The notes: a model not told the origin generated them from the letters alone. 64,000 bases of DNA from Acorus gramineus (GCA_030737835.1 CM060854.1:15216607-15280606); one strand, 5' to 3'; shown: positions 18,821 through 40,799, numbered from the stretch's first letter. A program made the numbers and translations.

Positions 18821-21212
18821 TGTTATATATGTGTCACTTTTTGCCTCCTAATAACCATTGGAGCATTTTGGCAGTTTTTGAGTTTTTTTCGTTATTCGAT
18901 CGGAATCGAAAAATTTTAGACTGTTAGCTATCGTCCTATGTTTGAGGACTCCGATTGAAAATCTAACTGCATATTATGTGTCCTGGTGCCATTCTAAGCC
19001 ACTCACAAAAATTTCATCGAATTCCGGCAACGTTTCCAAAATTTCACAGTTCCTCTGCGTATCCGGGTTTTTACCGAGTGAGAAGTCATTGGGAGAGTTG
19101 ACTCAGTCAAAGTGGGCCCATGACTTGGTCAACCCTTTTTTTTTTTTGTGTGGTTGGGTTGACCCAAGTCAAAGCCCACTTAACTCACCTAATCTAGTCC
19201 TTAAGCCTAATTAATCTTGATTAGCCCTAATTCAAGTGAGGTTTGACTTATTTAAGTGAGCAAAAAGGTTGCCTAGCACTATTCATCATCTTCTCAAATT
19301 CATTTTCTCTCTCCCCCTCTCTCTTTTTCTTAGATTTGAGCCACCTAGGGTGCTTGGACCTTAAAACCCAAAACATAGAAAGGATAGATCCGGTCCCGAT
19401 CTACACCCCGGTGTTTTCAATTCGAATTCCGGCGTGTCTTGCCCTTTCTTCCGCCCTCTCTTCTCCTCAGATCTGAGCCCTTTCGGAGGTGGGAGGAGGT
19501 CTTGGTGGTGGAGACCCTTGGGGAGGCATTTCGGTGCAAAAGGAGTTTCCGGTTTCCTTCCTTTCCTCTCCTTCCTTTGGGTAAGCACTCTTTCCCTCTT
19601 TTTCATGTTTAGATGCTTGTTAGGAGGGTGGGTTTGGGTGTTGGACGCTGTGGGGGGTGATTGATGGCTATTGGAGGCCCTTGGTGGCCGGATAGAGGAG
19701 GTAGGATGGCTCGAGCAGGGGGTTGGCTGCCTCGGGCAGGGTGGCTGGTGGTCTCGGGCAGGTTGGCAGCACAGGCAGCAGCACAGGCAGCAAGCAGCGC
19801 AGCAGGCTGGGCGCGCTCACGCGTGTGTGCGGGCGTGCGCTCGGGTGGAGCTGGAGGGCGTGCTGGGCGCGCATGCTGGGCGCGGGTGTGCTGGGCGCTG
19901 GTCGTGGGCGATGGGGCGCTGCATGCAGGGCGCCGTAGGGGGCGTGCGCGCGGAGCGCTGCGCAGAGGCGCAGGCGCGCTGTGCGCGCGCAGCGAGTCGG
20001 TGGAGTGCTGGGGGAGCCGGTGGTGCGCGCGGAGTGAGGCGAGGGCAGCGGAGGTGCGCGCGGGGCGAGACGCTGGGCGCGCGGGGCGTGCAGTGTGCGC
20101 GCGAGCTGCTGCGATGGGGCGCAGTGGGCGCGCGGTGCACCCGGGTGGCTCGGCTGCATGTCCAGGCGTGCGGGTAGGGGCCCGGTGGTGCACTGCGCCC
20201 AGCACGCCCGACCACACGCGCCTAGTGAGCCCGACAGCACGCGCCCAGCACGCCTGACCGCAGCTCGCCTGCCTGCGCGCGCGCACACGCGCGCCAGTGA
20301 GCCCGCATGCACCTGAGCCAACCCTAACACCTCCAACAGCCCCCCTCCAACCACCCAACAGCCATGCATAACCAAAAACACCTCCTAACATGCATCTAAA
20401 CAAGAAAAGGAAGGAAAGAAACTCACCCAAGGAGCGGAAGGGAAGGGGAGGAAGAACGGGTGCTCTTCGCGCACCGATTTGCCACCTCCAAGACCACCAC
20501 CACCAAGATCTCCACTCAGCCAAAGAGGGGCTGAAAACAGAGGAGAAAAGAGGTTATGAGAGGGGGTCACACATGAGGGAACTCGAATCCGAGACTACAC
20601 AAAGGTAGATCGGGTCCTCACCTATCCTTTCTTCTTCTAGGGTTTCTTGATCCAACACCTCTAGCTAGGTCCAAAGGGGGAATTAAAGAGAGGGAGAGAG
20701 AGAGAGAGATTTTGGAGAAGATGATGAATAGTGGGGGGGCACTATTCCTAGGCGTGGACTTAAAGGGGGGGGGGGCACACACACACCTCACACACTCACC
20801 ACTTACACTTAGTGAAAAAAAAATTAGGTTAAGCTAGGTTTAGTTAGGTCTAAGTGCACTTTGACCCTAGTCAACCCAACCACACTAAAACCCAAAACCC
20901 ATTGACCAAGTCAAAGGTCAACTTTGACCAAGTCAAGTCTCCCAATGACTTTTCGCTCGGTCAAAACCCGGATACGATTCGGAACTGCGAAATTCTGAAA
21001 CGTTACCGGAATTCGATGAAATTTTCGTGAGTGGCTTGAAATGGCACCAGGACACATAATATGCAGTTAGATTTTCAATCGGAGTCCTCAAACTCAGGAT
21101 GATAGCTAAAAGTCCAAAATTTTAGCGGTTCCGATCGAAAAACGAAAAAGCTGAAAAACTGCCAGAATGCTCCAATGGTTACCAGAAGGATAAAAGTGAC
21201 ACACATATAACA
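18821..21212. mobile_element. Two LTR halves joined head to head (large inverted structure)
   Basis: 18821 begins with the LTR start TGTTATATATGTGTCAC in + orientation; the right edge at 21212 is the same LTR start in - orientation (GACACACATATAACA). The + half runs through the TATA-like box, a GTAAGC donor at 19581 and the GC-rich tract to about 20195. The - half runs from about 20200 to 21212 and has its own donor (GTGAGT on -, at 20426). Neither half reaches an LTR 3' end. No matching 5-bp repeat flanks the structure (TGGGA left, TCTTC right). It most likely formed from two oppositely oriented LTRs by deletion between their GC-rich centres. Confidence 0.75.
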
Positions 21213-23357
21213 TCTTCCCTCTGGCGAATGATTTCATCATCTTTTAATATATGTTGCGTAATGTTATGGACCTTAGCATCATCTTTGAAGTCTTCAATGA
21301 TCTTTTGCTGTTCTTCTATTTTTTTTTTTTTGCAGTCCTACATTAGCTTCCTCGTTTTCTCTGATTCTTTCATCTTTTTGAATGACTTGTTCTTTTAGTT
21401 CTACACATTTTCTCTTCATGTCACATATCTGTGCCTCTAAATTTTTGATATGTTCTATTGATGAATCTAATGCTGACGAAAGCTTTTTCCACCCATCATG
21501 CCATTCCAAAATCTGGTTGTCCTTTTCCTTGTCTCTTTTCATGAGATTGGCATTTTCTTCTTCCATGTCTGCCACCCTTTTTATCATTTGAGCTAGCTTG
21601 TTTTCAAGGTCCTTAATATTCTTTTGGGAATCCATTTGTGATGTGATTTCAAAATTGTCATTTGATCTGTCACAACTGTCACCACCATCATTTACTTCAA
21701 TTCCTCCTACACCTTCTTCACTTGATCTACTATTAGTTTCACTGTCCCTGTCATCATATGACTCATAATGAACTGTGGCAGTGCTTTTCTCCCCGAGTTG
21801 TTGTAACTCAGTTAGTTTAATGTTCAGCTCTTCTGTGCATATCTGCAGGTATTTTTTATAAAATATTCAAATCAGAAGAATGTAGTTCATTGTTGTATGT
21901 ATCTAAACAATTAAAGGTACATATAAAAATACACACAAGGCCTGGAATTTGTCCTTAAAGTCATATAAAAATATAGAAACAGTTATATATGAATTTGTGT
22001 GGAGACACATACACATACACAGATAGCAACACATACATATTAGTTTATTCGTTTCTATAAGATATTACCAATATAAAAATGTCCAAGCAGAAGTACATTT
22101 TCCCATGTATTAATTGTTTTCAGATACATATGTATCAAAAAAATACCAAGATGATGTTTTTCAGTTAAGCCATGTATTTAATTGTTTCAGTTACATATAT
22201 GTATCTTAATAAATTTAAGATATGATGCTATTTATATTTATCCAATTCATATTCATTGAGTGAAGTGTCATTTTAGTAAGCATGGAAGGTTGAACAGTAC
22301 CTTATCCTTTTTAATTTTGTTCAGTTTGGTCTTGGACAACTCCATGTGCAATTTGCGTAGGTCCCATTTTAAGAATCGGGGAAACCTATCTTCATGTATT
22401 GCTAGAATTAGATGTGTGTGTTCACACAACCAATACTGCATAATCAGAATACCATTTGTCAATAAAAAAAAAATGAATTTGCTAATTTATAATTTTAGCA
22501 TTGACAGGTTTTCTTACCAATAGTATTATCACACATCCATTTTATGCTTAAAAGAGTTGTTGGATACTTCTTTATAGACTGCATCAGCGTTTCTAATATC
22601 GATGTAGACCATGAATATTCTTTCATCTTGTCAAGGTTTTCCACATACTTGAAATATGTCCATCCTAGAGTCTGTGCACTGTTTGTGTAGAAAAGGCAGA
22701 CGAATAAATAGGGGCAGCACAGTCTTGCGAAATCTTTGTAATCTATATCTGATTCTCCAGCAAATGCTTTCAGCAGCTGGTCTTTTATATTGGAGCATTT
22801 GGTCTTTTCACAGTCCCAAACCTTCTTTGTATGAATGGGGTGTCGGGTTTGCCTCCAAACGTAATTGTTATCAATATTGAAGTTTCATTAGTAAATTGTA
22901 CATACATATTATAAAAGCATTGAATCAAGCAAATTATATTGTAATTAAAATTGTTCACCTTTCACTTTTTATTCCTTGAATGTATCCCAAATATGAGTTC
23001 AACCTCATCAGTTGTGATTGTCAGTTCCTTCCCATTGACAATGAAACAATTCTTCTTCACATCGAATGCATGTATGATGGATAGTACATCATCATCATAT
23101 TTCTTTGTTATGTTGTATTTGAAGGATCTGTCCAAGAATGATTTAAACAGATTCAAAAATGGAGTCCTTTGGAGCATTTCGACATGTCTTTTTTTCAATT
23201 TCATTGATGCAAATGTTACTAAAACTTTGTGCAATGTGGATCTGTACTGTGGATAATATGCTTTGCATCTGCTCTGTTTTGCAATGCTGTCTTTGGGGGT
23301 TCTTGCAGAAGTGGCATATTTACATAACTTGAATTCTATGAAAACAAAAATCCACAT
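21213..23357 (-). pseudogene. Upstream exons of the MULE-borne Ulp1-type gene
   Basis: Minus-strand exons recognised: around 23357-22962 (LQRTPFLNLFKSFLDRSF...ITTDEVELIFGI, resembling the DUF1985-type N-terminal domain of plant MULE Ulp1 proteins), about 22870-22518 (AFAGESDIDYKDFARLCC...TLGWTYFKYVENLDKM), 22435-22301 (YWLCEHTHLIL..IHEDRFPRFLKWDLRKL) and 21842 down to the LTR insertion at 21213. The last holds a strongly acidic stretch and about 100 residues of coiled coil (MIKRVADMEEENANLMKRD). Introns end with usual GT..AG sites (for example GTACTG at 22300, GTAAGA at 22517). A frame change lies near 21320. The inserted LTR structure separates it from the catalytic exons. Confidence 0.75.
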
Positions 23358-23407
23358 ACACTCCAGTATTCAGCTACATCTAAGAATTACTTCACAAATT
23401 CAATAGT

Positions 23408-23945
23408 AAAGTAAATGAATATAACTACTAAACATTTGCCAATTCAGATTCATCATAATGTCCAGATACAACTGAAAAAAATGATGTTTGTAGTATAATT
23501 TATTTTAGATTCAGCATAACATTCAGATACAACTACTAACATAATGTTGAATTCACAAACACATTTTTTTACAGATACTAGTTGTATCTTAATTTGATCC
23601 CAACAAATTCTAAATGTAGGACAGTTTATGATATCCTTTCTTTTTAGCACAAACATTTTTCTTTTCACATTGTTAGAATGGCAAAGTAAATGAATATAAG
23701 TACTAAACATTTGCTAATTCTGATTCATCATAACGTTCAGATACAACTGAAAACAATGATGTTTGTAGTATAATTTATGTCAGATTTACCATAACATTCA
23801 AATACAACTACTAACATAATGTTGAATTCACAAACAAATTTTTTTTCAGATACTAGTTGTATCTTAATTTGATCCCAACAAATTCTAAATGTAGGATAGT
23901 GTATGATATCCTTTCTTTTTAGCACAAACATTTTTCTTTTCAATT
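23408..23945. repeat. Tandem duplication, unit about 275 bp, two copies
   Basis: The block starting AAAGTAAATGAATATAA at 23408 is repeated from 23683 with the same order of landmarks (TACTAAACATTTGC, ACATAATGTTGAATTCACAA, TTTCTTTTTAGCACAAACAT). The copies differ by scattered substitutions and small indels. The region lies upstream of the DUF1985-like exon of the Ulp1-type gene, probably in its 5' intron or leader. Confidence 0.9.
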
Positions 23946-24689
23946 GTTAAAGTTCTTGAAATTTTTTCCATATATTGAAAAAAAATTTGTTCAAGATACT
24001 TATTCTCAACCAGATACACGAGTAATAGACAATTTTCCTAAATCGAATGTACTATGAATCAAAATTTCATTCATTTAGAAAAAAAAAATATTTCAAAAAC
24101 AAAAGATCAATTTGCATTAATAAAAACCTAAACTGGGATCCAGATACAACAATGAATATCAATTTTTTTTAGATTTAAAACATAAACAGTGAGCAAAAGT
24201 TATTTTGACATTAATGTGTGTCTCTTATGCAATCAAATGTGTGATCGTCCTTCAATCCTAGCAATTTAACCCTTAAAATAAACAATTACAATGGTTTTTA
24301 GCAGAGAAAAAATTTTAAACGGAAAGTTTTTCATTGGTGGTAGGAATTACAGTTGTTTATGAGATGGAATGAAAGGTTTAATAGTGCTTACCAGTTTTCA
24401 CCATTGTTGCAAAGGATTTGGGGAAGAAACCAGTTTGAATCTGAAACCCTAGGTCAACGAATATTTTTTCCTCTTCGTCTGATTCACCGAATCGTGATCG
24501 ACTCCTCCTTTTTGGGAGTCAGTTACACGAGTTATAAATGACAACGTGGTTTTCAGAATTGGGAGCGAAACTTTGAATGTCAAATAAGGGTAGTCAGGTC
24601 TTTTCAATTTTTTGTTTTATCAAAAGTCAAACATGGAACCAATAGGAGAATGACACCTATTGGGGCTCACCTTTATTTATAAAGACCCA
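23946..24689 (-). other. Leader and probable end of the MULE-like element
   Basis: No coding exon is supported. CAGATAC motifs continue near 24012 and 24141. Around 24632-24660 the sequence CCAATAGGAGAATGACACCT resembles CCAATAAGGTGATGACACCT at about 50126-50145, suggesting a shared transposon terminus. The other terminus of this locus is missing beyond the truncated FRS fragment, so no inverted-repeat pair can be checked. Confidence 0.4.
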
Positions 24690-25748
24690 ATATAATGATC
24701 TATCTCCCTTCCCTTTATAAAATCTACCAACTCAGTATTCAACTTGTTAAGAAGAGCATAAAATATCAGAGAACTCAATCAAAGCTTATTTTATCAAATC
24801 AAATACAAGAGATTTTTTAAGAAGATAATAATAAATTCACATAAAAAGTTTCAAAAGAGAATTGAAGGAGAGATTGATACTCAATAAAGCAAACAATATG
24901 GAGAATTCAGATCTAAATATAAAATCGTAAACTAGCATTGCATGGTTTCATCTTCAACCCTCGTTGAAGATTTAGCTACCAGAAGACATAATCAAATAAA
25001 AAGAAAAGAAAAAGAAAAGACATATTATTGAAAAATTCTTGAAAATAAAAATATAAAATAATATTAAAATTCAGATCTAAATAAATACAAGCATATGAAA
25101 AGAAAAACAAAAAGAAAACTCTTGAATATTTCTCCTTTGGTTGTCCCTTTGCTTCCTTGTTTGATTCCTCTTCTTGGCTTCATGTGCGTTCCTTTTATAC
25201 CCTCCAGCCTTGAATCTCAATCATTGATTTGCAATGAATTGCATGGTCAAGATTGGCGATTAAATATGAATATTTGACAAGTTTAACAGGTAAAAACTTT
25301 TATTCCCATCATTAATTTTATGTAAAATCTTCAAATGAATTTTTCACCCCTAATAAGGTGTAATTGCAAAATATTCATGAAACATTGATTTGTAGATCTT
25401 GAAAATATCTTTCCAACGCCATATTTTGGGCCAAAATACGATACTTGAGGCAAAAGTTATGGTCAAAACAGTGGGACGGTTTTAACATTGATTTGAAGAA
25501 TATTTGATTGGATTTTGATTTTTTATTCTCTCGTCACCAAATCTTTAATTTTGGATTTTCTAGAATCCTCTTGATTCTCCTTCATATCTTTAAATGCTTT
25601 ATAGAATATTTTACATTGATCATCATCATTTATCTCAATTACCTGCAATAACAAATAAATTCTGAATATTAGTCATTATTAAACATAAAATTAGGAAATA
25701 GAAAATGAAATTAAGGGGCCTAAATGTGCAAATAATATGCTTATCACC
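24690..25748 (-). mobile_element. Athila-type LTR fragment, antisense
   Basis: The right edge reads GCTTATCA, the complement of the LTR start TGATAAGC found at 52179. The segment matches 52179-53212 in reverse throughout (for example ATGATCTATCTCCCTTCCC at the left edge against the complement of 53190-53212). It stops near 24690, so only about two thirds of the LTR is present. It shows what this family's LTR looks like without the later solo LTR insertion. Confidence 0.85.
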
Positions 25749-27661
25749 TATCCTAATAACTCTTGATTGGCACCCGTGTCCATGCTTCCACTGCCAAACC
25801 CTGTAGTCCAAACCCTACAATCCAAAAGCAATAATTCTCCCAGGCACAACACAGTCAGACTTACAACAATGGAGCAATAGTTCCCCCTGTCTATGCCCCT
25901 TCTCCATAAAGAACACAAGCCTTTATTCCCTAGCAACCGCTTCAAAGATAGTACATTGTTGTTCCACCCCCATCAACCTATGAGTATCCAGTACTCAAAA
26001 TCACAGAATCTGCAGAATGTCCCAAGCAGAACTCTTATGATGATGAAGAGTTTTTTGATGGAGAACTATTGGAACTTATTTACCCTGCTCCAACGCAACA
26101 TGAATCCACTATCCAATCCTTACACTTGACTGAGTTCGAATATCCATTATCTATACCTGCTCAAGATCCAATCATGTCATGGCCTGTTGAACCCATCTTG
26201 ATCATTTCAGATGACTCACACTTTGACTCATCAGATTCTGAGGTTGACCCAAATCTGGTTCAATCAATAGTGAATCAAAACCGCACATATTTGAAAATGC
26301 ACATTTTGAGGGAGCAGTCGAGCCATCCCAATTGTTAGATCCACTGACTTGCCATCCCATCTGTCAAAGGAACCCCCTCCTCTGAATTAATTAATTATTC
26401 CAGATCTGGTTTATATGCCCTCGATTGCACCAACTAATGAGTCTTTAGTCTCCCCATTATTAGGGCATCAACATCATGTTGATCCATGCCCCCTTGCACC
26501 TGTTCAATCAGTAGTCGCCCCTGCGACATGCTTTTCCATGTCCACATCTTTGTTGATTGAACCCTCGATGAGCAAACATTTTCTTTCTGCTAAGGATGTA
26601 TGGCAGAACAAGCGCCACGCTTTTGACAATATTCACACTTTGACATTCCAATGGATAAGTTGTCGATAGACACTGAGCGACAACGATGCAGAAGGAGTCA
26701 CACGCACTTCAAAATAGAGAAGAATCTCAATGTTACATCAGATGGTTCAAGTGTCATTCCCCTGAAGATCCTTCAATTTGAGCCTCCATAAAGGACTCAC
26801 CTTGCGCCATCAATTTCTGGGGGCCACCCTCCAGCACTGTATATTACTTTCCCCTATTGCATTTTGTTTGTTTATTGTTTTCTTTAAATAAAAAATAAAA
26901 AATCAAATTTGTCAAAATTTCAAGAAAACAAAAGAAAAAAATTCATCTCACAAAGTTTATTTATGTCAACTATTATGCATCCATTTAAAAGCTTTCATCA
27001 AAACAAAACAGAAAAAGATTCCATTGCACAAATTTAGTTTATTTAAGTTTTTACCCTTCATTTTCAAGTTTTAAAAAAATACATATACCCAAAAAAAGGG
27101 GGGAGGAGAAGAGAAGAAAAAGGGGGGAAAATACCTCCTCACTTATAATTTTATTTATTATACTAGGTAATTATTAGATTTTTTTACATATTTCAAATAT
27201 TAGATATATGATTTTTATTTTTGGATATTGGCTCTTTGGATATTTTTTAATTATTCCATATTCATTTTAAATTCTCAGATGTTCTGGATAATTATCAATA
27301 TTCGATCCAAATCCGGATTTTCGTATCGGATACAGATACTTTCAATATCCGTCGGATATCAGATATATATATATTTTTGGGTTTTCGATTTGGTTACAGA
27401 TTCGGATAGGATATCAGATATATATATTTTTTTGGGTTTTCGATTTGGTTACAGATTCGGATAGGGGCCTATCTGATTTGTATTCGTCCAGTTGACAAGC
27501 TTAAACACCACAATAAAAAAAATCCCACTATGTTAATTAATTTTGTCAACATCTAATGAAAAAGCTACCATGTTTTTTTTTAGGAAAGAAAAAGCTATCA
27601 TGTTACCAAATAATCACATAAACTCATGTGCTAAAATGTGTGAGGTGTCATTGGGATCAAT
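25749..27661 (+). other. Relic DNA with short broken frames, no recognised gene
   Basis: From about 25890 to 26700 there are overlapping open stretches on + in three frames, with acidic, Ser/Pro-rich text (for example LIISDDSHFDSSDSEVDPN near 26200), which looks like a decayed coding sequence, possibly the 3' part of a retroelement. I do not recognise the family. 26850-27350 is AT-rich and empty apart from homopurine runs. Confidence 0.35.
27354..27464. repeat. 55-bp tandem repeat, two units
   Basis: GGATATCAGATATATATA...GGTTACAGATTCGGATA starts at 27354 and again at 27409. The surroundings (27290-27360) are rich in GGATA/TATCC words in both orientations, like the subterminal region of a hAT or similar DNA element, but no ends with target duplication were found. 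Confidence 0.8.
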
Positions 27662-27902
27662 TGTTACGCCCCGGAGCGGACGTCCCCGGGACCATACCAA
27701 TCATATAATATCAGGAGTCATACACAAGAGGTCAATAACGACTCCAATTGAAAATGAAACAATAACCAACAGGATCGCATAAATAACAAGGTAACAGGGA
27801 AGCGATAGCTAACTAAAAATGCGGAAGCATAAAACATAGTCTGTAAATCAAAAACATTATTACAGACCCGAATACACAATCATTGTCCTGTGAGAGTCCA
27901 AA
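27662..27902 (-). mobile_element. LTR 3'-end fragment, antisense
   Basis: It starts TGTTACGCCCCGGAGCG, the complement of an LTR end of the chromovirus superfamily (compare 61712), and includes the conserved TGCGGAAGC and ACAGACCCGAATACA blocks. It ends at CTGTGAGAGTCC, where it abuts an LTR head in the opposite orientation. Confidence 0.7.
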
Positions 27903-28355
27903 TTGCCTGTGTCATTTGGAGCGCTCTGTTTGAAAATTTGGGTACATAATTTTTTTCCTAGAAGTTATGTATTCCTGATTTGGTATTTGGATTCGATTTT
28001 GTTAAAATCCAAGATGAAGAGGTTTAAATATGATTTTATTATGAGATGTCCAGTTTTGAGTTAGCTTTCGCACAAAAGTAGAATTAGATCAACTGGATTC
28101 TTGTAGTAAAAGTTATGGGTATTTTTCCAAGTATACCCCGGGGAGGGAAATTCTGGCAGCAGCCCTGTTTTATGTTTAGCTCTAATTTCGGAATAGGTGG
28201 GGAGATTATTTGATCATTTCATGAACAAGAAAGTTGTAGATAATCTTCTTGGCATTCCAACGGACTTGGAATTGAACAATTCGGAGCTATATCGAGGAAG
28301 TTATGGCTGTTCCAGTGAAGCATGCGCAGAATTTCTAGTCAAAGGACGTCTAGGT
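27903..28355 (+). mobile_element. LTR 5'-start fragment, sense
   Basis: TGCCTGTGTCATTTGGAGC at the left is an LTR start lacking its first few bases. The rest matches the complement of about 1124-1615, including AAGTTATGGCTGTTCCAGTG and GAATTTCTAGTCAAAGGACG. It ends near 28355 without an LTR end. Confidence 0.7.
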
Positions 28356-28374
28356 CTTAACAAAATCGATACTT

Positions 28375-28500
28375 CAAAAAATGCGCTGAAATTCAAATTC
28401 AGATACAAGTGTATTTGGAATTTGAATTAACAAATACATCAAAAAAATGGGCTGGAATTTAAATTTAGATACAGGTGTATCTGGAATTTGAATTAACAAA
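28375..28500. repeat. Imperfect tandem repeat, unit about 63 bp
   Basis: Two copies of a unit containing TTTGAATTAACAAATACA (first near 28424, second near 28487), each with AAATTCAGATAC-like and GTATTTGGAATTTG arms, so each unit can also fold on itself. Confidence 0.75.
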
Positions 28501-30640
28501 TACACATTCCATACAAGTGAATGTGCACTGTATTTGAAAATCTTGAATCTGAATGAGTCGAATAATGTTGATACAAAGCTAAAAAAATATGATGAATGAC
28601 ACATTATGCATAATTATACACAAAACACACAATCATAATAGATTGTATAGATCATACTTGGTACATAACAATGCATGTAAATCAAGATACACGCCATGTA
28701 TCTGAATTTAAAATGAAATTCAAATTCAATACATGTCAAACAAAACTAAAAAATATAATCAAAATCAGAAAATCCAAATAGTCAAAACTGAATCAGAAGA
28801 ACCGAAACCTAATACATCTTATTTTGACAAAAAAAAAAACGGTCAAAAAAAGCTTTTCATTAGAACTCTAAAAATAAAATCCAATTTTTTTACCTCTCAA
28901 GATCATAAAATCTATTTTTTCAAACTCACCGTTAATTGATCTTCATCCACAGAACTTTCAAAACCCATTACAAAAGAAAAAAATTGATCGTCAATTGATT
29001 TTTCCAAATTCACCGTCAATTGATCTTCAATTGGAAGGGATCACACAAGAAAAAATGGGATTAATGCAATCATTCTAAATTGTAACCACCTCCTCAAAAT
29101 ATGGGGAGCAATGTTAACAAAAATACAATACAAAGATATAATGGGTATTGTAAATGTGCCAACTCATAAAGCTTTTGATGGGGCCTAAAATTTAAGGCTT
29201 AAAAATCATTATTGTATTTTAAATGTTTGCTCATGAAAGCCATGTAGAATTTGTGCAATGAATTCCTTTGTTATTCTTGTGCATCTCTGTAAAGCTGCTT
29301 ACTTTTTTGGATAAAAAAAGGGTAGAGCTTCCTACTTAAAGGTTGAATGATATATAAACTCTTTCTTAATGATTAATACCATTGAAATCAGACATATACA
29401 TTTAATTAATAAGGTTTTAGAAACGAAAATAACAGATGGATTTTAAAAAAAAATTCAAAATTCAATTGATAATGTTAGGCCCCAAATGCAGTCATCACAT
29501 GTTAATTTTTAAAAAGTAGTAAACATTATCTAATAAGATATATGATTTGATGAAAAATGTATATCGTTTTATTTCAAATTGAATTGACTCATTTTTAACA
29601 AATGCAAAAAAATTATCAAGATATATATTTCACCTAATAAGATATATACGTTGTTGGATGGATATTAAATGGATTTGGGTCTCCATTTGGGGTTGTCAAA
29701 AGGACGGAGTATAATAGTACTCAAATTCAAATATCAATTTAATGACTTCTTCGCAGTTGTGATAAGCAATGTTTTAAAAACCACATCATTCAATGAATTG
29801 AAAAAATAATCGAATCAAGGGTCACTAATTCAATCATCAGATCAACCGGAATTGAGCCACGAGATAATTATAATATTATAAATATATTAATTATTAACAC
29901 TAATAATAAATATATAATATTTTAGAAAACTTTATATAAAATTTTTATTTAATATCATAACATGATTTCAATATATAAAATCTAAACTTTTTATTATATT
30001 TCATATGTTAATTACTAAATCACATTTTTTATGAATAAAGATTCCGTGCTGGTTCACAAATACTATTGATTGAGTTGATTGGATTATACCGGTTTTTATA
30101 TCATTGGGTTTTAGAGGTAAACCGAACCGAAATTAAAAGCGAGTGAAGGTTTAACCAGTTCGCACCGTATGCTCACATTAATATGATATATGCTAATTTT
30201 TAATATTGTTTAATAAATGAATTCATATAATTCATTGGTATATATAATTTATTTGTTTCTATAAAAACATCTACTTTATTAAATAAAATATACTATTTTT
30301 AAAAAATTAAAAGAATAATATTTTTAGATTAACAAAAAAGGCTGCTGTAATATTTTTCAAAAGAATAATTAATCACCTAAAAAGGTGATCTTTGATTCAT
30401 TTATCATGAGTTAAAAAGATGAACAAAAGAAAATCAAAAGGACATTCGACCACCAATCCCAAACAAATTTGAATCAACATCAAAAAACCTATGCTCTTTT
30501 GTACAAGGGAACCTGTAAACTTAGGCAGCATTAAGATTTAAGACGCATATTTCACAATTTCCAACTTATAGATAATAAAAGAAAATCTCTTTAAAGAGTT
30601 AAGAATGGAGAAAATAGTGTGTTAAGTAATAAATAAAATT
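28501..30640. other. AT-rich intergenic DNA, no gene seen
   Basis: Long A/T runs, no convincing coding frame. Around 29767-30110 there is a possible old MITE: CAATGTTTTAAAAACC at the left and ACCGGTTTTTATATCATTG at the right are rough inverted ends, but no flanking duplication was found. Confidence 0.5.
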
Positions 30641-30899
30641 TATCTTCATCAGAGCAAATCAGAAAACCATACTGTCCCCATACATGACTTACAATTGAAT
30701 CTACAACCTTGAGTTAAAAAAGATGAACGGACATTCCACCACCAACCCCATAACCCCTTTTTTTTGTCTTTACAACTTTCCCTGGCTACAAGAGGTCGAA
30801 GTCTAAAATTACCCAGAGCCAGACTGATGCAAAGTTGCAATATTACAGGCGCAAGGCTTGTAACTATATGGGTCAATCTTGATATTAGGGGATCCTTAA

Positions 30900-40634
<9,735 letters not shown>

Positions 40635-40674
40635 GCCCTTGATTTCTTCTTTTTTTTCTTCCTTGTTCAGATTT

Positions 40675-40684
40675 CTAGGGTTTT
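40675..40684 (-). promoter_or_regulatory. Telo-box-like element in helicase 5' leader
   Basis: On minus the sequence reads AAAACCCTAG about 40 bases before the ATG; a second AAACCCT lies near 40705. AAACCCTA telo-boxes are frequent close to the start of plant genes for translation and RNA machinery (established knowledge). Its role here is inferred. Confidence 0.35.
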
Positions 40685-40799
40685 GGGTACGCAGAAAAGA
40701 AGGCAGGGTTTGCAGTGCAGATTGCTTTTGTTCAGTAAACAAAGCCTCTTTTACTGTCCCACAGCCACAGTGCCTACCACAGCTTTTATTGACGGATGA

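Noticed and set aside
19609-20523. 304-codon open frame on minus across the LTR head-to-head join
   Set aside because: It crosses the junction of two unrelated LTR halves in GC-rich DNA, so it cannot be an inherited gene.
23408-23945. CRISPR-like or satellite array
   Set aside because: Only two long units in tandem, no short repeat-spacer pattern, and a eukaryotic context.
29767-30110. Possible MITE with CAATGTTTTAAAAACC ends
   Set aside because: The inverted ends match only roughly and no 8-bp flanking duplication was found. Left as a note in the intergenic entry.
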